Shown here piece after piece: positions 49,744 to 61,300 of a stretch of 64,000 bases of DNA (position 1 is the first letter of the stretch; the number at the start of each line of letters is the position of its first letter). The stretch spans positions 38,490,429 through 38,554,428 of the forward strand of contig OX485804.1 in assembly GCA_950295325.1 (NCBI GenBank), written 5' to 3'. The stretch comes from Polytrichum commune (lineage: Eukaryota; Streptophyta; Polytrichopsida; Polytrichales; Polytrichaceae). A program made the translations under genes and the position numbers. The notes under the pieces were generated by a model. It saw only the letters and a program-made list of their open reading frames with translations, was not told the DNA's origin and did not search any database.

Positions 49744-52700
49744 ATGGAGCCACGGATGAGCAAGATAGATGAGGAATTGGAGATTCAGGCGTTGCGTCGT
49801 GTCATAAGTGCTTATCTCAAGTGAGTCATTTTTCTCAACCCTCAACTTGACCTTGACATGTATGATGTAATGTTTGTGATGTGTGTGCTTTGGATTTTCG
49901 CTACTTCGAGTGGAGGTTTTGTAATCGCATCATTCATGACACTTTGTACAAATTCCTAACTTATGATGCTGAGATGGCATTCAATCAATTAAATAGTGAG
50001 ATCATACAATTCCACCGATGGCGGGCATTGTTATAACATGCTATGCGGCCGAGTAAATGATGTTTGTTCCCCGTGTTTTTTTGGAGAATAATTCTCTAGC
50101 ATCCAAGCATGTGTGAATTCTCCAGAGTTAAGGATTTTAATAGGAGCTTGCTAAATTTCGTTGAAAAAAATTGGCATCTGACCAAAGACTTTTTTTTTTT
50201 TACTCGTGTAATGAAATGTGAGGAGTATTGATAAGAGGGGAGAAAATCATTGAACTACCAGTCTCTCTTGCGAATTTATACATTGTTCCGGCGTTGTAAT
50301 ACGCTGGTAGTCTGGCCAAAGCATACAGGGTTACTTCCATTGTAGTGTAACACAATCTTGCTCAATTTGTTCAGTTATTCATCTGCTGCTGAGGATGACA
50401 TAAGGCGATGGGAGCGTTCGTACTCGAGGCTTAGTTCGTCTCACAAGGTTGGTATATATTTTCCTATTAAACGGTGGGTGCCTGGACTTTCCTTATGTGA
50501 TGAATGGGCATGCAAGTTTTCTGGGTTCAGTCTCTCATTTGAGTTGTGTACCTTGAACAGGCATTGCTACCTCATATTCCAAGGAAGTTTGAAGAGCTTA
50601 GGAGGTAGACTGACACTTCCCTCTGTTGACAAACTTTCCTTACCCTTTGTTCTGCTCATCTGACACTTGAACTAATAATGAGGAATCTAGTAACGGAGGA
50701 TTCTGTAGATGGTCTGCTGAACATCGGACTGCAGAGTTAGGTCTTGAAGGAACTGACTTTTGATGCATGGTGCAGGTGTGTCAAGACAAATTCATATTTC
50801 ATCTTGAACATGCTTCAGGTACTCATTTAGCTTCCTTTTGGGAATGTTGGAAAATTATTCTAGATGCATTTGGAATATCATGTGCTATATGCATCTAAAG
50901 CTGTGGTCATCACTTTTTGTTGTCCAGCCTGTTACATACATGTCTTTCGTGGAAAGAGAAGCTGGTTATTACAATGAGACAAGTGTTACCTATCTGAGTA
51001 TAATGGAATATCAGCTTAAGAATGCTCTAGTCAGAACAATCAAGTATGACAAGTTTATTAAATCCTACTTGGGCTCCATATGCAGGCATTTGAACCTCCT
51101 TTTGAAATGGGAGACGGTGGGGCAAGCTCTGAATTTGGGGAACCAGAGCAAATTGAACATGATGCAAATGTACTTGAACCCATTGCCAATGCTGTGAGGT
51201 GCGTATATCTTGCAGTTTGAGCTCTAGTTGATGTGACCACTTATCTAGATCCTGCTTGCTCAGACAGTACTGAGCTTATGGGGGATTGTTTTTTTATTCA
51301 TGATCATGATAGTGTAGTTTGTAAAGCCTTTCAGGAAAAGCCACATAATTAGGGGCTTATGAGGTGAGGGGTTGTACCTCCATGTTCATGCTACTTTGAC
51401 TATCACATTCAATATAAGGCTTCCTTAAGTGACCTAGCACTACGCTTTAAAACGACCTAGTAATTGTGCACTTAGATGCTACAAACATAACTCAGCTTTG
51501 CATACTTCTCTTTTGATGTTTCAAAAGAGAATTTTTGGACTGTATGCCTCCTCACAATTAGGGCAGTCATCTTGACGAGGATTAGAGCTGAGTGTATTGG
51601 GGTGAATCCAGAGGTGCAGAAAGTACATTTGAACAATTTTCATACAAAAATCCAGCTAGAGATTCAAGTATACCATCCTCCAACAGTAATAAGCGGCAAG
51701 CTGTTGAAAGCATTTGCAACGATTCACATTCTGATCCATCAAGGAAGGATACAGGAGCGTTTGGGACTGGAAGGGGTCCAATTAGATCTGGTGATGATTG
51801 GGCTTCTACTTTATCAGAAGCCCAATCAAAAGATCGCGTTCAAGCTATGAGCGGAACTGGTGGCTTAGTATGTGAGGATGCTTGCAGAGAAATCTCTGAT
51901 AATGGTCACTCAATGGGAGCAGATGTGGATCCTGCCAATATGATGACACATGTGAGCTCTTGTTTGTGTTATGTATCAATCTTTGAGCTCCATTCTCAAC
52001 AATTTCTCACTTTTCCATCAAGTTTTTGGATTAACTACTTAAACACTACCATATATATTAGAGATGTTAAACATCATTTCCTTGGATACCTGGATAGGGG
52101 TGAATATAGGCAGAGGAACATATATCTGCTGTGACCTGTCACTCTGTTTGTGGCTCTGAATTGTCCTGGATTGGTGGGACATTCAATAGATGTTACCACA
52201 CAGTCCTGTTCCAGAGGATCCATGGTGAAGAATGTGGTATTACCCAAGAACCCTGAGACCTATTGAGCAGTTATCCTAGTCTTTTGCTTCGTACTGTCAT
52301 TGAAGTATTCAGATGTCTTGAAACTCAAGATGAATTCTATTTTAAGGATGGATTATGTCAGGCGCGTATTGGAATCGATATGAGCCACCCATGTTACCAA
52401 CTTCGTGTCCCCTCTGCAGACATTGACAAGGTACTGTGTCCTATCCCCACATATTTCTTTCTATGTGCTTTTCTATATTTGGTTCAAGAGTTTACACTAC
52501 CAAAATTTTCAGATGTATCCACTGTACTTTCCTGCATCTTGGTTTATTGTAGTATGGCATACATTATAAGGTTCACCTGCTAATGAATTTTATGTTATGC
52601 TCGTTTTGCATACAACATTACATGTTTGCATGCAACCTAAGCCCTGATTGAATTGATGCATCTGAAATAGCCTTTTCTTTTTGTTTATGATCTTTTCTAA

Positions 52701-55640
52701 TCTCCAATTGGAATTCTATACTGCTTATTGATGCATCAGGTGCGCTGCATAATCCGTAATATCGTCCGGGACTGGGGTGAAGAGGTATCTCTATTCCTTT
52801 CTCCATGCCTTATAGAATGGTGACATACTGTGCTTTCCAACTTAGCATGATGTCTTGTTAAGATTAGATTCGACTTGTACTTGACCTTGAGTTTCACTTC
52901 CCTATTTGTAACAGGGTGCATTGGAACGAGAGCAGTGTTACAAGCCAATATTGAAAGAACTTCATCGGTTGTTCCCTGATCGAAGTCATACAAGGTGATC
53001 AAGGATGTCTTAGCTTGCTCGCTTGCTTTGCAATTCGTTTCAGATGTGTGCATGGATAGGATTATAGAATAGTGGAAAAAGCTAGGATTGGATAGCATGA
53101 GGTGCTTTTGAAAAGCTGATCAGCATTAGATGTTGAGTGCTTTTGATTGAAGTTTTCAGGACTGACAAGTATCCGTTATGTGCCAGGCCTCCACCCACCT
53201 GCTTGGTACCAGGAGCAGGGCTTGGTCGTTTAGCCTGTGAAATTTCACGTCTTGGTACCTTTTTCCACCTGATTCTGTTCCATAAATAATTTTGCATTCA
53301 TAATATCAGTGGCTTGGAATCATACATCAATAGCTGGCCTCAGTACATGAGGGTTTGTGCCTCTCGTTTTTGCAACAAGAATTTATACAGTTTCTCCTTC
53401 TATGTGCAGGTTTTATCACACAAGGGAATGAGTTTTCATACTACATGCTCATGTGTTCCAGCTTCATACTGAACCAGTGAGTCTAATAATCTGGTTAGTC
53501 CATGAAGTAGTGATGCCGATCTTGATGTTCTTTATTGTTCAGGCTAAAAGCTGAGTTGAATTTTGTAATTGACGGATCTACAATTGAGCAGGACTGAGGA
53601 GGCATTGGAGTGGAGTTTGCACCCTTGGATTCATAGCAACTGCAACAGTCTATCAGATGCAGATCAGTTGAGGGCTGTCTGTATACCAGATCTACACCCA
53701 GGAAGGTGAGTACTGGCTTATTACTCGGCCACATAAGGATCTTATTTAGTTCTTACAAATAGTTACACTGCTGGTCCGTTGTCCTACATGCACATCTCAT
53801 TTCTTTTAAAAAAATTGCAAGTGCTTCAGGTGTCTTGCTTTTGATCTATGTTAATCTCCTGGGATCAATGGTACCTGTAAGAACAGTTTACTGTCAGTGA
53901 GAGCTACACTAAATAGCGCTATTAGTCTGGGTGACAATAATACTCTAGAGCCCACAGCCCACATTAATTTCAATTCACTCCCAATCTCTAGTTTAGAATT
54001 ATTGTGGGCCACATTAATTTTTTTTTCTATGAAATTGATGTGGGTGAATATTTTTTATTTTGCTAATTTTGATGTCACGTGACTATTCTATTATATGTAA
54101 GGTGTTGGTCGGAAGTCTCCAGGAAGATTGAGGGAAAGAGCCTGTAGTGGGGGCAACTTTCAGGCTTTATTTCCTTTGCTAGCTTCTCAAACACCTGCTT
54201 CATTATGGAAGATACATCGTCCGGGTTGAAGTCTCTAAAAGTCTGGTTGAAGCGTCCAGTCTCTGACTGGGCTTATGTAGAGGACAATGTAAACCAAAAA
54301 TAAGTGTTTCTGAGTGACAGTCTGCTCCTGGTACAAAATTGGCTTGGGAGCAGACTCTCACATCGTTTTGAGATGGTTGCTCAGAACGATGGCAAATAGC
54401 ATAAGTCCAGAAAAACATATCTGTGTGAACCTCATGATATCCTGCGTGATTGAGCTGTATAGATTTCTTAGCACTTATGGGTGTAACATCAAGCAGTGCA
54501 GGAATAACAGAGGGCTTCTCGATGTGTGCTGGTGACTTTGTGGAGGTCTATAGTCACCCTAGTCAGACAGGTGAGAGTTTGTTGAGCTTTTTCACTCCTA
54601 GCACTTTTGTGAGATTTGTTTTGTGATAGTATTATCACTTCTGTACTAGTGGAGACATCCCTTCTCATGTCTGGGATGATTGTATGACATCACGATGAAA
54701 TAATTTATCATGTATAACATGGATGGTGTGGCAGGGGCATGGGATGCTATTGTCTCTTGTTTCTTCATTGACACAGCACACAATGTTGTGGAGTATCTCC
54801 AAGTGATAGCACGTGCTCTCAAGCCTGGTGGGGTACGTCCAAATTGATTGCCAGTTTGTTGCATGCATATCCCAGCAGTAAATTACACCTGCCAGTGCCC
54901 AGCGTGGTATTCATTTGTTCAACTTGTACTTAGCTCTTGTTGCAGGCGAGCTGACAGTTCCAGTTTTGCAGGTGTGGATAAATTTGGGACCATTACTTTA
55001 TCATTTTGCTGAATCATATTGCCAAGAAGAGGTAATGTCTGCGTCTGAACTTTCTGGATCTCTTGTTTTGTATTAAATTATTGTTTGTCATTGACCTTCA
55101 AACATGAGACTCTGCTATGTTCCAGATCCTGGGTTTGAAATCAATTGACCTTAATGAATACATGCAATGGCAAAGCAGGAAATGTCATTAGAGCTCAGCT
55201 TACAAGATGTGAAGAAGGTTGCCTCACAGCTTGGCCTTATTTTGAAGGTATGAAGCTCTGGATAACTAAGTACACTTAATAAGCTAATTGACCTTTTCCA
55301 GCCTTGAATTTCTTGTCTTACATAGACACCCTTACTGACGGACTAATATTCTGGATGTACAGAGTGAAAGAATGATAGAGACTACTTATACAGCAAATTG
55401 TCGATCAATGATGCAGGTGAGTGTGCTCAATTTAGATTGAAGTTGGCTACAGTAGCTTGTTTTACTTCATGCTGTATCTGTGCTGGTAATTTATAATTTG
55501 TCAGTATGTATACTTATTCAAAGAATTGGTCTCCACAGAATCGATATACAGCTGCATTCTGGACAATGGTGAAAGAAGCTCAACCTGTGGATAATGTGAC
55601 TTTGAGTGTCATCAACAACGATGCAACCTTGATTGTGTAA
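49744..55640 (+). CDS. CARNMT1: Carnosine N-methyltransferase-like protein (N2227 family, 18 exons, 530 aa)
   Basis: SAM-dependent methyltransferase of the CARNMT1/N2227 family, which in animals methylates the imidazole of carnosine; plant substrates are not settled. Exons: 49744-49820, 50375-50447, 50561-50604, 50776-50818, 51086-51198, 51612-51951, 52362-52430, 52740-52784, 52915-52994, 53187-53254, 53410-53476, 53592-53705, 54494-54570, 54735-54832, 54972-55031, 55179-55247, 55363-55416, 55539-55640, all phases agreeing. The N-terminal helical region ([29 protein letters not shown]) is followed by a low-complexity spacer in exon 6. The core then has [23 protein letters not shown] motif [16 protein letters not shown] (Gly304, Gly306), [30 protein letters not shown] (Asp416) and [14 protein letters not shown]. 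Looks intact. The exon 6-7 join is the least certain. Confidence 0.92.
53905..54065. repeat. Small imperfect foldback in a methyltransferase intron
   Basis: agcccacattaatttcaatt pairs with atgaaattgatgtgggtga downstream, with an internal gtgggccacattaattt. It lies in the intron between exons 12 and 13. Confidence 0.5.
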
Positions 55641-55684
55641 AATGGGATCTAAGTGATACTGCATTCTGGTTGATTCCATCTTCG

Positions 55685-55716
55685 AATAAAGTAATATCTG
55701 CCTTTGGAGTAATAAA
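55685..55716 (+). terminator. Candidate poly(A) signals of the methyltransferase gene
   Basis: AATAAA occurs at 55685-55690 and 55711-55716, 45-75 bases after the stop codon, in AT-rich DNA. Plant signals are loose, so this is suggestive only. Confidence 0.4.
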
Positions 55717-55719
55717 ACA

Positions 55720-57800
55720 CTGAAGTAAGGCTTGTTGTAGTTTTTCATATTCCAGGCCCAGAGTTTAGCCACATTGTTATCTAGTAATTATTTAGAGAAC
55801 GTCACCATAGTCTGCTTGCATAGTTCAGAGCTCTCTTCCTCTTTGATTTCAATGTCAGTGTGTTACATTCCCTGTAATCTTGTTCAGGCTCCGCCCCGCC
55901 AACAACTTAGAAGAAGATAATTGTATGAATTTCTTATGACCCTTCTGTTTGAAGGTTAAAAATGGCGAGCAACTACTGAGTCCTGTGATCTTATGACATG
56001 AGTTAATGCATGAAGTAGCCCAATTTGTGGAAATTGAGCACAGAGATGAAATCATATATATTGGATTCCTCATATTTGAATCCAACAATATTCAATATGT
56101 GTGGTTGTGATCTCTAGTTGGATGCCAATCTTAGATAGCTCGAATGCACATGGAGTGTATAGATTTGAAAGGGATTTTAGTTTGGTATGGTGGGCATCAA
56201 TGGAGTCCGTGTATATGGCACCTGGGATGGTGGCTGTAACGACAGCTAGGTTGACAGAAGCAACTTTCATCTTCCAGGAGAGGTCTTTTTTTTTGGCTCT
56301 GACCCTAAGGAAGAGATCTAGGGGTGGTCTTTGAAATGGGCCTAAGTTTGGAAGTCAACTATAACTTGTTACATATGTGTTGTGATTGTATGTGGTTAGT
56401 AACTCGCTCTTCAAGTGGAGTCCAATTGTAAGTGAGTATTGGTCTAAAGTGGTCTCTAAAATGAGTCAAAGTTTGGCTTTCGTCGGACAGTTGACTGAAG
56501 TAGCCACATGCGTAGGATAATATCTCAGAGCACTTTTGCGACTATCTGCTTGTTTTATTTTAATTTATGTATGATTTGTTCTTCTACTTCTTTGCTTGAA
56601 TAAGGTATGTGGGTCTTTCATGGTCATTGTATTTAATTAGACATTTATATTTGAGTGGTGTTTGGTGTTTGGTTAGGTATGGATCTAATAAGGGACACTT
56701 AAAAGACGTGTGCTTAATATAGATTGAACTACGTGCTCAAAATATGTCAACCATTCTAGTCTCAATAGTCAACATAATTGGTGGGGGGGGGGGCTATATG
56801 AACATTTAATTGCTGCGAGAATCATCACCTTGACAATGAATAAGATATTCATATAAGTTCCAAAAGTTATTAGGCAAATGGCTATAAACACAATTTGGAA
56901 TTGGCAATCATCTTGCATTAAATGCATGTTTTGCAACCTATGAGAAGTGGGTGCAAAGCTAGTAGTGCGCATTTAAGGCCACTTACCTTAGTTGCACTCA
57001 AGAATTTGTCATGGTTGAATGTGAATTCTATGAGTTGGATGCAAAGGTGTCCCACCTATAGGTGTTTTGTGGCGGTTGGAATGAAAGGCTTGTACTTGTA
57101 GAATGTTAGCTTTTAGTTTGTGCAATTCTAGTCAAGCATCTCCCAATGTAGTGATATGTGTAGAACTTGGTGGGGACAACGTTGTCTGGTGGTGTTCCTA
57201 GACATGTGTTAGTGTTCATAAGGGTCTGCCCTCATGCATTAAGGTTTGCATGAGCCAAACCGCTCGATTTGGCCTATCCATTCTTATATTGTTGGTAATT
57301 CCTCTAAACAACTCAAAGAACTCATAATTCTCCATTCTTCAAATAAAAAGCTTGTGCAAAACATTCATGTACTCAAAAAAAGATCCTCACTTATAAGTGT
57401 TGTACAACTCTCCATTTCACTAGATTGGCTTTGTGGGTAATAATGAAAGAAGTAAATCGCTCGCATCTTTGGAATGAGAGGCATCACACCTTACGGTTAC
57501 TATACATCTAACATAGTACTCATTATCAACCCATGTATAGGTTCCTGCAATTCACTTGATCACAACCATAGGAGGTGACATGAAAGACTTGTCCTATATG
57601 GCAAGTCATAGAGGCCAATCTAATTGACATGGCACAACAATTTAAATGCCACACTAAACCAAAAACACAATGCAATTACCTTCATTATGGAGTATGTAAG
57701 CCTAATGACGAAGACACCGATGTTATTTCTCTAATTTGTTTTTATTATTTATAATTTTAAAAGTTTGTTCTCAAAACAATAAGAGAAAAAGCACATACCT

Positions 57801-57831
<31 letters not shown>

Positions 57832-58180
57832 CGAGGCACCCAACCTTCCCATTCGCGCACTTTTGCACCCAACCCACAAAAACCAATCTCAACCAACAAA
57901 CTGTTTCAACGCTTTCCGGCGTTTTCAGCCATTTCCGAAACTGGGCTCTGCTTTTCTCAGTAAGATTGTTCTCATGGTTGGTGGGTCCATAGGTGTTGCG
58001 AAATTCTCCAATCTGTACAATCGAGTTTTGTGTCTTTGAAATTGCAACCACAGTACCTTCACTGCTGAGAAAAATTGAAGGTTGAAAAATTGACTGTTGT
58101 GGATGTTGTTGAAGGATATCACATAACCAGAATCATCTCTAGCCAAATTCTTTGGAAGAGTTATTTTAAAAGAAATTTTT
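55720..58180. other. Intergenic DNA, one array-type repeat and a GA microsatellite
   Basis: No gene is recognised. At 57595-57665 there is a solitary copy of the acaagtcat...ggccaatctaatt...aatgccacactaaacc block of the 35-39 kb array. At about 57801-57826 lies a (GA)n run of about 13 units. A run of 10 G is at about 56782-56791. Confidence 0.6.
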
Positions 58181-58309
58181 CATTTGTACCTCTCTTGTTT
58201 TTATAGGAATTCTTATGGTTGTTCTCCGCTTTCGTCTTTTCCTCCTCTCTTATTTCTTCTCAAATTTTCAACGTTTCAGAGAAATTTAGAGCCATTGTTG
58301 TTTTCAGCG

Positions 58310-61300
58310 ATGGCTTCTCTGCCTCTCTGTCTGCCCTTAAGACTCATCGGCCGCCCCAACTTCCAATGTCAATCTCGGAAGCTACTTCAGTTTCAATCTC
58401 AAAAAATTGGTCAATTTCAACTTCTAACCGTTCGCACATGTCCTCTGCATCTGTGAGCACTCTCTTAAACCCTTTCTTTATTGATAAACCCTTGGTCAAA
58501 TCTTCTTGAATTATCAGGTTTAATTCTTATATGTACGAGCATGAAAACTGTACTTGATGTTATACTACATTTTGCAATCCAGTTCAAACCTCCCACCATT
58601 CTTTATTTGGCTCAAGGGTTAATGTAGTGAACATCGGTGATTAGTGGAATTCCTTAATGCATTAACAGAATTTTAATCCTAATTAGTAAGGGATCACCAT
58701 GATACTTTCATTTTACACTAAATTGAAAACTCTGTTTATCATATTTATTGATCAATCTTTGTAGTATGAAAAAGGAGTATGCATATGAGAGGCAGCTCAT
58801 CAATGTGGCCTTAAATTGGACCTGTGGATATATACATCAGGTATGGGTTACGTGGTACATGAATTTCGTATTGATTTTTGAGATGAACTTTTGCTCTATT
58901 GTGGTGTATATAGGCAGGGGCTAGGTGGGACTAAAATCAGGTGTACAGCATCTGGATCATCTAATGAAGCTGCTTCATCACCTGAGCCTTTGGAGCCAAC
59001 AAAAATTTCTGTTGACCAAAAACCATGGAAACCTGAGGTGTGGATAGCAATTGGAATTGGCATTGTTGCAGTTGGTGTGGCCGTCACATTTTTCCTTACA
59101 AAAGGTTCCTTACTGGCTAACAATCAAAAAGAGGCATCCCAAATTATTTCTGACTTGTCAAGTTCAGAACCACCAGCTCAATTCACAGTCAACTGGTTTG
59201 GCCATAAATTTTCCCTCGGTGAACGTTCTCCAGGGTGAGTCAAAATCTATAATTAGTTTCTCATTTTTTAGTGGTTATATATGTGGTGTACTTACATATT
59301 TTGTGCATCATTCTTAGAAGCAACTTGTTTCAACTTTTTATCTGTCCAACATCAGTTCTTCTAAGGTAATCAGGTCTTAAAATGGACACTTTTCTCTCTG
59401 CAGCCAGTTCTTGTAGGATATAAAACACGCAATTAGGGTGAGATAATTCGCAAATCCAAGTCGTGCCTGTAGCAACTTTCCTCATGATTTTCAGAGCTTA
59501 TGTGAATTTCCTGTTCATTGTCAAAGTGAAGATTCTTGGAGCTATTAAATGATTGCATAGTTCCACCCAATTATGTTGACTATTATGTCTAAAATGGTCA
59601 ACAAATGATGAGCTCGTAGTTCAATCTCTTTTCAACACATTTCTTAGCATCACACCCACCATACACCTCTCAAATATAGGTGTCTTTTTAAGATCAGAAA
59701 CCTAATAAGGCATATCTACCTTACTTCAGTTGCACATGTCAAGGACCAGGTGCAAATTCCAGAAATTTTCTGTGTTTCACACTTGAAACAAAAAGAGAAA
59801 ACTCAACCGTTGTTAAGTAATGGTCAATCAGTAAGCATCGTCTTTTGATTAGAATTCACACTAATTCATGATGTTGATAACAGTGTGGCATCATATAATT
59901 AAATCTGGTCCACAATGTTAAGGTGAAATTTCTCAACATTTGCAAGCTCAATTTGTCTAGGCTTCATAACCACTATGTTGGTTATTCACTCCCATTTCTA
60001 TTCTGTGTTCTCCTATATGCCTATTGATTTATTTCAATTGGATAGCACATGGATGAATAAACAGGGATATGTTGTGGTTTTTCCTTTATTAATAGAATCA
60101 GGATGCTGTATGAGCATTGGACTGGTATCATCTTTTTTGGAAACCTCGGGTATCTATAATGAGGATTTCTTATTTTTTGATACCAGTAGGTATGGGAATG
60201 TGAAGGTATTTTTGTTTGTGATATCATTTGGGTCTATATACCATGAAAGAACTTTCACACCTAGATAAAATTGCCTTAGTACCAATATGGTTTAGAATGG
60301 TATCGACCCAAATAATAACTCGGGTATACAAAGATCCTCTCACCTTGACATACCCGCCAAACATCAATATTTGACTGGTGTCACAATTTTGATACCCATG
60401 GGTAGGTTCTTTGATACCATTTATTGATGTTGATTATTCATACCCATGCATTAACCTGTATACCAGACCAACACTGGTAGGTACACTCTATTTCCTTGTA
60501 AAGCTCATGTCCATTTTCACATGTAAATTTCCTCTGTATGGAAAAGTTTCTAATCATCAATTCACATTATGATTTGCAGGTGGATGTACTTTTTGTTGCT
60601 GATGGCAGCGGGTTTTGGTTTATTTGTGAGCGAGGAGGCATTAAATGTTTGGGTGCGTCCCTCAAACTGGTATATCAAACATATCACCCTGTTCTATTGC
60701 CCTGCAAGAAATTTCTAGATTCTGACCTAAACACAATCAATTGTCCAGATTGAAGCCATCCAAGGTTGTCCATATTCATGTGCAGGTTGGTGGAACATTG
60801 GGACGTTGTTTGATATGGAACCAATCACAAGAAGTTTTTCAGTCATCAATATCCGCGAATTTACCCTACTTTGCTTCAACCATTGTTTGGGTCTACTGGT
60901 ATGGTGCTTAGTTCAATGCTCATTATGTGAATTTTGGTCTGTGTTTATTGGAGCTTTATTACATCCCTTACAGAAAGTATCATTCTACTTGTCTCTTAGA
61001 AACTGTTATCCAGGCTAGTATTTAGACTTGTTAGTGACTTAGGAGTGCATGTGAGCCACTTTACACTATGGCCAAGGGCTGTGACCATGAAATTGTGAGA
61101 GCCTTTGAAACTCATCTGAAGGCCGAACCATTGAAAATTGAATGATATGCGGGCCTTCAAGTTTAGTGTAAAGACATATGCGTTTGGGCTCTCAACGGAA
61201 TGGTATTTCATCATCATGCGGGCCCTTCTGCACAATAATTTAGATTTAATAAAGGGTTGTGATGAGATTTTGAAGTGTCATGGTCTCCTGGTTTTGTGTT

